From: Bacteroidota bacterium
GTDB lineage: Bacteria > Bacteroidota > Bacteroidia > Cytophagales > Cytophagaceae
Direction: 5' to 3'
Length of the DNA stretch: 64,000 nt
Assembly (NCBI GenBank): GCA_023428135.1
Contig: JAEYZG010000033.1
Location: 1-64,000 of the forward strand
The position numbers and the translations under genes were made by a program. Positions 1-11,100 of this stretch are shown here, one piece after another; the stretch's first letter is position 1, and every line of letters begins with the position of its first letter. The notes under the pieces were generated by a model. The model searched no databases, was not told the DNA's origin, and worked only from the letters and a program-made list of their open reading frames with translations.

Positions 1-77
1 TCCGTTTTTACTCATTGAAAACTGGTACACTTTACTCCGGAACAACTGGTACACTTTACTCCGGAATCGGTGGTACA
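1..77. mobile_element. Probable end of an IS21-family insertion sequence
   Basis: The first 77 bases hold a motif repeated at an exact 24-bp period. The core TGGTACAC occurs at 23-30, 47-54 and 71-78, and the first two copies extend to 22 identical bases (21-42 and 45-66, ending CTCCGGAA). Multiple terminal repeats and a terminal CA-3' are known features of IS21-family ends. Here CA lies at 76-77, right where the downstream gene is interrupted. The transposase genes would lie outside the window to the left. The family assignment is inference from the repeat pattern. Confidence 0.55.
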
Positions 78-992
78 CTATAGACCGGTATACTCATCTG
101 GATGCAAAACTCCCCATTCCGTGAGCATATCAGCAGTAACTCCCAAATATTTTTCTGGTTCACGATTGATATAAACAACTGCTCCGGAATCCAATTCAAC
201 AATAAAGATAGAATCAGGGGTAGTTTCTGCAACCTTCTGACTGAACAACTGACTCTCCTTTAATTTTTCTTCCACCATTTTTCTTTCTGTAATATCCATA
301 ACGATTCCAACAATCTGACTTACTTTTCCATCATTATCTCTTTTGAAAACCTTTTCTCTGGAATAAAACCATTTATACTCCCCGTTTACATCCCGTATTC
401 TATAGTCCATCGACCTTATCTCATTATCTTCTGCATTTTTAAATCCCTCAAAATAGTCTTCTATCATCTGAATATCGTCCGGGTGTATTAACTCTGACAC
501 AATTGATTTTCCCATATTTTTCAGCTGGTCGGAATTATACCCCAATGATTCATTTAACTCTTTGTTTGAATAGAGATTCTTTTTTTCATTTATATCATAC
601 ACATACAATTTATTAGGACTTGCTGTGGCGATATTTTGTATAAAGTAGTTGTGTTTTTCCAATGCCTCCTCATAATCACTCCTGTTTCCTTTTAAATTAC
701 CAAATGAAAGGCCTTCTATGATTGTCATAATTCTAGGCGCAAACAGATATAAGGCGTAAATGACACCTAATGACGCAACAAACGTGATGACCCGGACAAC
801 AAATTTCAGTTTAACGACTGGCTTCCAAATAGAGATAATATCAATGAGATGACCGAGACCAATCCCTGTAATAAAAAGGAAGATGAACAAGACAATCCAA
901 AATCCCCTGAAGTCTTTTCTCTTCCAAATACCATATCCTATGGTAAAAGATATAATAAAAAAAACAAGGCAAGTAATGGCATCCAAGATCAA
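78..992 (-). pseudogene. PAS-domain membrane sensor, truncated at its 3' end by the IS
   Basis: This 304-residue product starts with about three hydrophobic segments (residues 1-95). A complete PAS/PAC unit follows (about 115-240, with a HPDDI motif, a WFYSRE segment and the typical end GIVMDITERK). A second PAS domain begins near residue 255 and stops abruptly after its HPDE motif. Proteins of this layout normally continue into more PAS domains and a histidine kinase or other output domain, none of which is present. The stop codon (80-78) abuts the putative IS end, so the reading frame was probably cut by the insertion. The likely start is TTG at 992. It was probably a sensor kinase and is now likely non-functional. 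Confidence 0.7.
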
Positions 993-1494
993 TCAGGGAA
1001 AAATATAATTCAGATTGCTTGTCTTATCTACTGATCTGAATTAAAATGACCAAATGATAGCAATGTCCCAAATGAGAGGGACGCAAGTTATAAAGGAAGG
1101 AAACTATTTCAGAAAATATCAATAGATCCTGAAAATAAGACTCAGGGAAGAACTTAAAAAACACAAAGCTCTGGTAATCATTAAAACAATGATTACCAGA
1201 GAGTGAAATAAAAGTATCAAGAAAAGCCCTTGTGGAAATAGAATTTAAGCAAAGACTTCCCAGAATTACATCTTTTTATTATGAGTTTAAAAGGATGAAT
1301 AAAGCTTTAAAATTGACTTCAATATTGTATTCATTGGGATACAAGACGTAAAGCCTGTCCTGTATTTACTCGCCTTGCAGTATTTCATAGCTTTAACTCT
1401 AGTAATCCCAAATCTTATATCTGTTAGACCTCGACTTTATTAAACCTAATATCTCATTATTCTTTTATTCAGTTGCTCTTTTTTAAAGCAGTAG
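993..1494. other. Gene-free stretch with one perfect hairpin
   Basis: About 500 bases lie between the truncated PAS gene and the monooxygenase gene. I see no credible coding frame. The only marked structure is the hairpin at 1169-1201, described separately. Confidence 0.6.
1169..1201 (-). terminator. Perfect 14-bp hairpin, possible terminator of the monooxygenase gene
   Basis: Two perfectly complementary 14-base arms (1169-1182 and 1188-1201) flank the loop AAAAC. Read on the minus strand, the stem is followed by CTTTGTGTTTTTT, an imperfect U-tract. It sits about 290 bases beyond the stop of the minus-strand monooxygenase gene. It could instead be a protein-binding palindrome. Confidence 0.45.
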
Positions 1495-2871
1495 TTAATG
1501 ACTTATAAGTGGTAACCCATTTTCTTCAATATCAACGCCCTGTCCATATTTTTCAACAATCTGACTAAATGGTTTATTTGTAAATGCCACCTGAAAATAC
1601 TCTGTCTCGTACTCTCCATTCGATTGCTTCATGGCCTCATGTGCCTGGTTCCATTTCTCGTCAAAATCTTTATTATGGCACTTTCTAAGTTTTTTATAAT
1701 TCCTATTAGCCATAGCTTTCATCGCTTCAGTGTCAACAATCCTCTTTTCAGTAAAACTAGAAATGGCTTTGCCAATATCTCCTCCAAATTCATCAATAAG
1801 ATGTGCAAATACCCTCACACTTTCTATACAGGTATTCATACCCATAGCATAAAAAGGAGGCATAGCATGGGCCGCGTCTCCGACAAGCAATACCTGATCT
1901 TTAAAATTCCAATTATTGCATTTTATCTCAGAGATCTTAGATTCCGGATTGCTGTTAAACTCGAATATAAACTGCTCTTTGTCAATAAATGATAGAAACT
2001 GACAGTTTTCCTGCACAAATTCAAACAACTTCTCATTGTCCTTCAATTTATTTACTTCAGATGATTCTGTATAGAACAACGTACCATTAAAACCCTTCTT
2101 ACCATCTGGCAGCGCAACGAACAATAGCTCTGCTATATTCCAAATATGCACATAATTCGGATCTAGTACATACTCACCGTTTCTCGGAGGTATATAAATT
2201 TCTTTGAATCTGTAGTCCAGAGTAGAGAGCGTTGCATCTACCAAACCCTGATCCACCAGCCGTTGCCTAACACATGAGAAAGTACCGTCACAGCCAAATA
2301 AATATTCGTATTTAACAACTTTTTCAGTGTTATTACTATCCTGGCCATCTATACTATAATTGTTATTTGTAATAAATGTAACATTCTTATCATCAACATT
2401 AATTTTTTCCAGTTTATGTCCATAATAGAACTCCACATTACCTGTTTTCAAACAAGCATCCATCAGGTAAAAATTAAAATGTTTTCTGTTGACTGTGTAA
2501 ATAGCCTCCTTGTTAGCACCATAGTACTGCGAATATACCTGACCATTCCTCAAATGTACAGCACGCCCATATTTAGGCACCAGCAATGATTTGTAACTAT
2601 CATACAAGTCCAAATCTTTAAGAGTAGTAATTCCTCTTTCACTGATAGACATTCCTACTGTCCTTTTCTTAATTTCATTGTTATTTATAAGGTTCATTCT
2701 TTTTTCATAAACCTGAACCTTATAACCCTTCTTCGCCAAATACAAAGCCAAAGTACAACCACTTATGCCTGCCCCAATAACAACAACAGACTTATTTTCT
2801 AAATACTCAATATTCGATTTCACGTACTTAATTGATTTACTTATAAGGCTAACAGATTTACTCGAAGACAC
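1495..2871 (-). CDS. FAD-dependent monooxygenase, kynurenine 3-monooxygenase-like
   Basis: The 458-residue protein has the group A flavoprotein hydroxylase layout. The dinucleotide-binding motif GAGISG is at residues 33-38, followed by YEKR at the end of the second strand. An FGCDG segment lies in the middle, and the FAD-ribityl motif GDAAHAMPP begins at residue 331. The variant PFYAMGMN after it resembles kynurenine 3-monooxygenases and their relatives, which hydroxylate aromatic rings using NADPH and O2. No other kynurenine-pathway gene is nearby. The gene lies 2.3 kb from an NRPS gene, so a tailoring or precursor-making role is possible but not shown. The start is ATG at 2871, with no clear ribosome binding site, as is usual in Bacteroidetes. 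Confidence 0.75.
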   Translation of the reverse strand: MSSSKSVSLISKSIKYVKSNIEYLENKSVVVIGAGISGCTLALYLAKKGYKVQVYEKRMNLINNNEIKKRTVGMSISERGITTLKDLDLYDSYKSLLVPKYGRAVHLRNGQVYSQYYGANKEAIYTVNRKHFNFYLMDACLKTGNVEFYYGHKLEKINVDDKNVTFITNNNYSIDGQDSNNTEKVVKYEYLFGCDGTFSCVRQRLVDQGLVDATLSTLDYRFKEIYIPPRNGEYVLDPNYVHIWNIAELLFVALPDGKKGFNGTLFYTESSEVNKLKDNEKLFEFVQENCQFLSFIDKEQFIFEFNSNPESKISEIKCNNWNFKDQVLLVGDAAHAMPPFYAMGMNTCIESVRVFAHLIDEFGGDIGKAISSFTEKRIVDTEAMKAMANRNYKKLRKCHNKDFDEKWNQAHEAMKQSNGEYETEYFQVAFTNKPFSQIVEKYGQGVDIEENGLPLISH

Positions 2872-3249
2872 TGTTTAAAAAATCGAAAAAAAACAGAAAG
2901 ATAAGGGGGAAATTTATCAATAAACCTACAAAAAATAATTACAGAATTTTATTTTTTTATGGCATCTATGGTTTGATTAATATTAAAACAACTACAGAAA
3001 GATAGTTCTTCAAATATGATATTTATAAAAAGTTGAGTAGGATTTAAACCACTAATCCTGTTTATCTAAAATAAAGCAAATTTATATTCTCAATACAAAT
3101 AGCGATTAATTTCAACCTAACAATTCCCCCTGACTATCCTAAATAATATAGAAGATTGTTAAGTATAATAGCCCTTTTGAATTTAAACTCAGAAGGGCTA
3201 TTTATTGTATTAAAGTATTTTCTAAAGAAAGCTCCTTCAAAGGCAAAAC
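2872..3249. other. AT-rich intergenic region
   Basis: This 378-base gap holds the upstream region of the monooxygenase gene and, at 3167-3202, a terminator for the glycosyltransferase gene. I see no coding frame or RNA gene, and no convincing TTTG/TAnnTTTG promoter pair. Confidence 0.6.
3167..3202 (-). terminator. Terminator of the glycosyltransferase gene
   Basis: A 14-bp stem (3167-3180 with 3189-3202, one G-U wobble) has an 8-base loop. The minus-strand exit is TATACTT, a weak U-tract. It lies about 50 bases past the stop codon of the minus-strand glycosyltransferase gene. Confidence 0.6.
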
Positions 3250-4533
3250 TCAAATCGCATATTTAAAAAATCTTTTTTTCTCTAATGCATTTTCAATGAT
3301 AGCAGAAAAATATTCTGCTCGTTGCTGCCATGAATTCCCAGATGCAAATTGTATTCTTTCCCTTTTCTTAATTTCATTATCAGTTTTCAATTCTTCCATT
3401 ACAGCATTAAGAAAATTCTCCCTGGAAGAGGCAAAACGAATAAAAGGCTTGAACTCCGGTAGATTTGCAAACTCTGATGAAACCACAGGCTTCCCGACTG
3501 CCAGATATTCATTAAACTTTAATGGATAGACACTTTTTGTATATTCATTTACCAAATAAGGAACAACCCCCAAATCAATCTCTCCTATTATCGCAGGAAT
3601 TTCTTCTGGTTTTTTAGCTCCTAACCACCGTGTGTTTGAAAATCTGGATAATGTACGAAATGCATTTTCATCCGGAGTTCTTCCTGCAAAAAGAAATTCG
3701 ACTTCCGGTAAATTTTCTATTAAGTACACCATGGTGTCTATATCAAATCGATCATCAATACTTCCTGTATATCCTATTACTTTCCTTTTTGTATTCCTTA
3801 CATTTCCTGCATGTAGAAAAAATCTATTGAAATCAACCCCATTCTTAATTAAATAACATTCTTTTGTTTTACAACTTTTATTATGGAATAAAATCTCTGA
3901 AGTGGTAATTACCACATCGGCTTTATTTATATAATCATTCTCTATCAAAACTCCATGATTAGAGTTCCATCCTGTTGCTATTTCATCATAGCAGTAATAA
4001 ATATTTAACACTTCTCCAAGCCGACCTGCAAGCATTGTTCCATAATAAGGATTAAATCCTGAAACAATAATCGGATCTTTGATTTTAAGATGATCTACAG
4101 CTTTTCTAATTGAATACTCAACAATGCGAGCATTTACCCTTAATAGTTTTATAAAAAGCGAATGCAAGGGTATTATATTGATGGGAAGCACTGGAGGTGG
4201 ACTTAATACATTAATAGTTGAATTAACTCTGGTTTTTACTTCCCTCAGCCTTGGTTCTATTCCGAATGTCTTTTTAAATGGAACATCCTTTCCTCCTCTT
4301 AAGAAATCTTTAAAACTAAATGCATAATCTATATGCAATATTTTATTATCTGAACTTAAAACAGTCATTATTTCTGCCATAGTGTTTGTGAAATTACTTT
4401 CCCACATAGAATTTCCAAGGCAAATTATATTTTTATCTTTTAGCATTTTTATAGAATTACAAAGTATAAACTGTGATGTGATATTTAAGTTACGATAATA
4501 CCTATAAGGTTTTACACTTAAATTTTCATTCAT
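3250..4533 (-). CDS. Glycosyltransferase, GT4-like (GT-B fold)
   Basis: The 427-residue protein looks like a retaining GT-B glycosyltransferase of the GT1/GT4 superfamily. The C-terminal half has GYTGSIDDRFD opening the nucleotide-sugar domain (about residue 255), then FLFAGR and TRWLGAKKPEEIP. The donor-binding end is LKFNEYLAVGKPVVSSEF, which includes the conserved acidic residue and the GKPVV turn. No signal peptide or membrane segment is evident. It is transcribed away from the NRPS gene across a 618-base divergent region. It could glycosylate a peptide product or belong to surface polysaccharide synthesis; the sequence does not decide. The start at 4533 gives a normal family length. Confidence 0.75.
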   Translation of the reverse strand: MNENLSVKPYRYYRNLNITSQFILCNSIKMLKDKNIICLGNSMWESNFTNTMAEIMTVLSSDNKILHIDYAFSFKDFLRGGKDVPFKKTFGIEPRLREVKTRVNSTINVLSPPPVLPINIIPLHSLFIKLLRVNARIVEYSIRKAVDHLKIKDPIIVSGFNPYYGTMLAGRLGEVLNIYYCYDEIATGWNSNHGVLIENDYINKADVVITTSEILFHNKSCKTKECYLIKNGVDFNRFFLHAGNVRNTKRKVIGYTGSIDDRFDIDTMVYLIENLPEVEFLFAGRTPDENAFRTLSRFSNTRWLGAKKPEEIPAIIGEIDLGVVPYLVNEYTKSVYPLKFNEYLAVGKPVVSSEFANLPEFKPFIRFASSRENFLNAVMEELKTDNEIKKRERIQFASGNSWQQRAEYFSAIIENALEKKRFFKYAI

Positions 4534-5151
4534 TCAAATAATCATTTTGAATAATAGCACCTATTGCTAATTATTTCCATTACAAATCATAAATCCCCTA
4601 GGTATTTTGGCAACTTTTTCCCAACCATAATTATATCCCTCAACTACATATACTGTAATTAAAATTCGCAAAGAGACTTTAGAAGAAGATCGATTTAATA
4701 AGGAATAGGAAAAATTGATCGAGACAGACAAGTTAAAATGCCAGAAATTAAATAATCTTGTTTGAAATAGTTAAAATCGTATCCAATAAACTCAGGAAAA
4801 ATATATAAAGCAGAAAATGGATGACTAATTATTAATTCCTTTGATATTGTTAAAAAAACGATCAATTCCCTTACTTAGGGAATTTCACCTTACAAAAAAG
4901 CTCCTTTCAATTTTCTTTGTTGATACTCTACAGCAGAAGCATATTCACAAATTGTAAAATTTACTTTTACATAATAAAAAATAAGCAAAAGATTATAAAA
5001 AGCATAACAAATATAAGCAACCTTACGATTATCAATAAAGACAAGCTTTGTAGCATTTCAATAACAAAGAAAATTCATATCAGTTTCATTATTAACAATC
5101 AGCTTTTTAAGCAGCGCAAAAAATATCAGATATTAAATTTAGTAAAACACT
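4534..5151. promoter_or_regulatory. Divergent control region between glycosyltransferase and NRPS
   Basis: These 618 AT-rich bases separate two divergent genes and should carry both promoters. A perfect inverted repeat with 8-base arms (4864-4871 and 4877-4884, loop TACTT) lies about 270 bases before the NRPS start. On the minus strand it is followed after a few bases by a T-run. I could not find a clear TTTG/TAnnTTTG promoter on either strand. A frame at 4917-5162 has repetitive Ile/Lys/Asn composition and overlaps the NRPS start, so I do not treat it as a gene. Confidence 0.4.
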
Positions 5152-8100
5152 ATGGAAAGTGAAGTTAAAGTATTAAGACAAAATGTAAGGTTTCAAAAAA
5201 ATAGTTTAGATATACTCAAGGAAAAACTATCGCTTCTTAATGAAGATAAATTTTCTTCATTTATTCTATCACTTAGTGCCTTTATTGCTTTGGCAAAAAG
5301 ATATACAGATCAAGAAAAATTCTTAGTAGCGCATAATTATTCAATACATCAAAAATCCAGTCAAACAATATCATTTATAGAAATAGACCTTTCCGAAAAT
5401 CCTACTTTTGAGATACTTATTCAACAATTGAATGAAAAAATTCAAAAAGATACCGATAGTACATTTGCAGACAAAAAAGATTCTTATCCGTTTGTTGTTA
5501 ATTTCTCATTTGACGATAAATCTGAACAAGGCATTTCAAATCTTAATCTAAACTTAGTAAGCAAAGATAATCAAAATATTTTACCTGCACTTTCAATTAA
5601 TTTATCTAATACTGAAGAAGTCTTAAGCGGTTGCCTCGAAGCAAGATTAGACTTAATGGAAATTACTATTTCTGAAAATACTAATAACCACTTTTGTAAT
5701 CTTTTACAAGAAGCAATATTAAATCCGAAAAAGAGAATCTCCGAATGTAATATGTTGGATGAAAATGAAAGAAATAAAATTCTTTTTGAATGGAATGCTA
5801 CTGAAAAAAAATATCCAAACAATATATGTTTACACCATTTAATAGAAAAACAAGTAGATCAAACTCCTGATTCAATAGCTGTTATATTCAACGATCAATC
5901 ATTAACTTATAAAGAATTGAATAGAAGAGCAAACTACATAGCTGATCGATTGATTAAAAGAGGAATAAAAGAGGAAATTCTTGTTGGAGTATTGTTTGAA
6001 TTATCTTTAGAATCAGTCATATCAATTTTAGGAGTTTTAAAGGCAGGAGCTGTTTATGTTCCACTTGATACCAACTACCCTGCTAAAAGACTACAATTAC
6101 TAATTGATGACGCCAAACCCAAATTACTAATTACCAATTCAAGTTTAAAAGGTTTATTAGATTTTCCAGAAGACAGAACACTTGTGATAAGTGATAACGA
6201 CTGGCTAAATAACGATTATCCAACTAATCCGACTACAAGCGTAAAACCGGAAAACGCGGCATATGTAATGTATACTTCAGGTTCTACGGGATCTCCTAAG
6301 GGAATTGTAATTCAACACAATAGTGTTGTAAATAACATAATGCTTATAAAAGACCGGTATGAACTTACCTCTGATGATATCGTTCCTTCCATGCCTTCAT
6401 TAGCATTTGACGCTTCAGTCTCCAAACTATTCCCAATATTAACTATAGGGGGAACCGTTGTACTTCCAACCGAAGAAGAAATAAAAGACGTAGAAAAAAC
6501 ACTTGAATTAATTAATAAATACAATATGCCTTATTTTTCTACACCACCCAGCATATTAAGAGTAATTAATTCTATCAATCCAGATTTATCCAAATTACGT
6601 ATCATTTCCTGTGGAGGGGAAGCATTAAAGTTTTCAGATATTAGCAATATTAATAAACACGTTCCTATATTAAATATATATGGACCTACCGAAGCAACCG
6701 TTTCTTCCTGTACCTATACGATACCGAAGAACTCTCCTCCTATTACTTCCCGTATCCCTATTGGCAAGCCCAATCCAAATTGCAAGGTATATATATTGGA
6801 TAAGCATCTGAATTGTATGCCCGTCAATTGCTACGGGACGTTGTATATCGGTGGAGCTGGAGTCGCGCGTGGTTACTTGAATAATCAGGAATTAACAGCA
6901 CAAAGATTTATTAAAAATCCTTTTGTTGATGGGGAGATATTATATAATACCGGAGATGTTGCCAGGTGGTTACCGGATGGCAATATCGATTTCCTAGGAA
7001 GAAATGACAATCAGATAAAGATCAGAGGATTCAGAATTCAGATAGAGGAAGTAGAAAAAATATTGGCAAAACATCCTTCTGTTAGCGAAGGTAAAATCAT
7101 TGTTAAAGGGACTAACGATGAAGATAAAATTATGATTGCTTGCATCATTCAGAAAGAGGGAGAAAGTTTGACAATAGAATCTCTGAGAACCTTTATTGAA
7201 AAATATCTACCCGATTATATGGTTCCATCCGACATATTTCTCCTTGATCAATTCCCTCTTAATCAGAATAACAAAGTAGATACCAAAGCTCTGCTTCAGA
7301 AATACAACGAAAAAACGACTGTTAAACAAAATGTATCTGTATCTCTCAGCAAAAATAATGTTGAGAAAGATCTTATCTGCTTTTGGAAGGAGATCCTGAA
7401 TAAGGAAATTAACATTCAGGAAAATTTTTTCCACGCAGGAGGACATTCGCTCCATGCCATGCAATTGAAAATGTATATCAATAAGAAATTCAATACTGAC
7501 TTTTCTATGAAAGACATTTTCAATAACCTTACAATTGAAAAATTAACATCTTTAATAGCTTCTAAAATCCAACTTACTGAAGACATTATTCATATACCAA
7601 ATAGTCTCATAAACAATAATCCCTTTGTTGTCGAAAGACAAAGTACAGAAAATATAACTCCCATCGATTTAAAAGAAATATCGAACATAAGATCCCAATC
7701 CCTTGATACTTCTTTAAGTAAAAGAGAGAGAGATTTCATTGCCTCAAATGATAAAGAGAACGGTTTCTATCAATTGTTTTTCAGAAAACCAACTCTATTG
7801 GATCTTTCATTTAACGAAAGAAGATTATACTTTCTCTACAAATTTCTTCCCAATAAAGCTACGTACAATGTTGTTAAAGCCTTTAGTTTGTCGGGCAAAG
7901 TGAATATAAGTGTATTAGAGAAAAGTATAAAACAACTATTGGATAAGCATTTAAATCTAAGAAAAAATTTTATCGAAGTAGATGGAGAACCTAAGGCTAA
8001 ATTAAATATTAAATCGACCTTTAAAGTCCGAGTTTGTTGTTTATCTGATTTTTTAAGATCAACTACTGATGATGAAGAATTAATTCTTGAAAAATTAATA

Positions 8101-11100
8101 GAGGATGAAACCGAAAAGCCATTTGACCTAAGTAAAGATCTTCCTATTCGATTAACTCTAATCAAAAAAAAGAAAGATAGTAGCATTCTGATTCTTTCTG
8201 CCCATCACATTATTTCTGATGCCTGGTCTTTCGCTATCTTATTAGAGGAACTGAATAAGCTTTATAATTCTAACCTCAATGGTGAAGAAATTAAACTTCA
8301 GGATTTGACAAAAGAATATAATAGTTATGTTGGGGTCCAGAAACAATATCTTAATAAGATTAAGGTAAATGAACTTTTAGGTTACTGGAAGAATAAGTTA
8401 AGCGATAAAATCTCCAAATTAAAATTGCCTTATGAGCGGAACGGTAAAGATATTATTTCAGACAGCGCCTTGTATGAAGAAATTCTGATACCTACCTATC
8501 TTATCAATTCACTTCAAAAATTTAGTAGAGAAAAAGATGCTACTCTTTTTATGACCTTTTTTAGTGCGTTCCAAACTCTACTATTTAAATACAGTCAAAA
8601 CGAATTTATAAATACAGCCATTCCTATTGTTGATCGTGCAAATGCCGAGACAAAAAGATTAGTCGGCTTTTTTGTCAATACTTTAATAATACCTACTGAT
8701 TTCTCTAAAGATGTGGTATTTGAAGAATTGTTGGACGAAGTTAGACAAACAATATTAGAGTCATTTCAACACCAGGATCTGCCCTATGAAATACTTGCTA
8801 ATGAATTAAGAAAGGATACCGGAGCTGATGTAAATTCACTTATTCAGGTAATGTTTGCTTTTCAGAATGTCCACGAAGATCCATTGCATCTAACTGGAGT
8901 TAAAGCTGAGAATATTTTATTAAAAAATAAACATGCTAAGTTCGATCTTACTGTTTCTGTTTCCGAGCAAGAAGAAGGTTACCTGGTATCTGCAGAGTAT
9001 AAATCTGATCTATTCCATTCTATTACTATAAAAAGAATGTTGAATTCATTTTATATGCTCTTAGAACAAGTAATGTCAAATCCTAAAATAAAATTATCTC
9101 AAGTTGAAGTATTGAATCAATCGGCAAAAGAACTTCTTACAAAAGTCTGGAATGACACAAAAAGAAACCTTCCTGATTTTTCAGTTCATGAACTATTCGA
9201 AAGACAAGTATTCTCAACACCAGATACAATTGCACTAAATTATAATGGCAAGAAAATCAGTTATAATGATTTAAATGTTCGTGCGAATCATTTAGCGCAT
9301 TATCTTAAAAAACAAGGAATTTCTTCAGAGGAACTGGTAGGTATCCTAATGGATGAATCAGAGTTGAGTATAATATCCCTGATAGCAGTATTGAAGACAG
9401 GAGGTGCATATCTTCCACTAGATCCTGCCTATCCGAAAGAAAGAATTGCTTATATGTTAAATGATTCTAAGGTTAAAATAATTATCAGTGAAGAAAAGTA
9501 TCTTAATTATCTACCAGATTCTTCTTACCGATGGATTGCTTTGGATCAACTTGGTGAAGAATTAAGTAAAGAAAAAGATACCAATCCTGAAAGTAGAATA
9601 CTTACCAATCATTTGGCTTATGTTATGTATACATCCGGTTCCACAGGCAATCCAAAAGGAGTTGGCGTAGAACATAAGAATATTGTAAGATTGGTAAAAA
9701 ACACCAACTATGTTACATTAACAAACAACACCAAGCTGTTAAAAACAGGCGCTTTTTCATTTGATGCATCTACATTTGAGGTATGGGGAATTTTATTAAA
9801 CGGAGGAGAATTAAATATATATCCAAAAGAAAATTTATTAGATCATCAATTACTTAAAGAAAAGATAATAGAAAATGGAATTACATTGATGTGGTTTACA
9901 GTTTCCTGGTTTAATCAATTAGTAGATTTAGATGTAGATCTTTTTAAGCCTCTTCAGTCAGTATTTGTTGGAGGCGATAAATTATCAGTGAAGCATATTA
10001 ATAAAGTTAAACAAGCAATTCCACATCTTGAAATAGTCAATGGATATGGGCCTACAGAAAACACAACATTTTCTCTTTATCATAAAATAGAGAGTATTAG
10101 TGACGAAGACATACCTATTGGTAAGCCGATCACGAATACTACTGTTTATATTTTGGACAAATCACTCAACCTTCTTCCGATTGGAGTGCAAGGTGAAATC
10201 TATGTAGGAGGAAAAGGAGTTGCCAGAGGATACATAAACGATGAAAAACGTACACAAGAAAAATTTATTCCGGATCCATTTAATTATGAAGGAAGGTTGT
10301 ATAAAACCGGAGACCTTGGAAGATGGTTGGAAAATGGAACAATAGAATTTGGAGGAAGAAAGGATAATCAAATTAAACTTAGAGGATATAGAATTGAATT
10401 AGGAGAAATTGAAAATGCTATATCCAGCCATCCACTGATAGAAGATTCTGTTGTTATTATGAAAGATGACAACGGTGATAAAAAGATCATAGGGTTTTAT
10501 TTAAGCAATACAAACTTAACGGAAGCAGAGGTAAAAACTTTTCTGAGAAAGACCCTTCCTGAATTTATGATACCTGCTTACCTGATCAAAAAGGAAAGCT
10601 TTCCTTTGACTTCTAACGGGAAAATTAATCGACAGGCATTAGCAAATAGTACTAAGAATTATATAAGAGCAAACAAAACGTTTGAGTTTGCCTTTAACGC
10701 AACAGAGGAAAAACTTGTAGCTATTTTCGAAGAGGTTTTAGGAAGAGATGCTATCAGCATTACGGATAATTTCTTTGAATTAGGTGGACATTCTCTCCTG
10801 GCTACAAAAGTGATGGCAAAAATTGAAAGGGAGTTTGGGCAAAATTATCCATTGTCCATATTATTTGAAGCTCCTACTATTAAAGAACTCAGTAAGGTTA
10901 TCAAAGGAGATTCAGAAATTAAAAAAACAGGAATTATTTCAATACAACCGAAAGGAAATAAACCTCCATTATTCTTATTACCCGGATATTTATTCTATCA
11001 TAATCTTGCAAAGTATCTTGGAGATGACCAACCTTTATATGGTTTTGAACCATTAAATATAGATCGAACAGAAGAAGTTGCGGCTATGTTTATAAAACAA

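Noticed and set aside
849..1034. Plus-strand frame opposite the PAS gene start
   Set aside because: It is the reverse of a membrane-protein coding segment, with no family features.
4917..5162. 81-codon open frame just before the NRPS
   Set aside because: Its Lys/Asn/Ile-rich, AT-driven composition and overlap with the NRPS start make it likely to be chance in promoter DNA.
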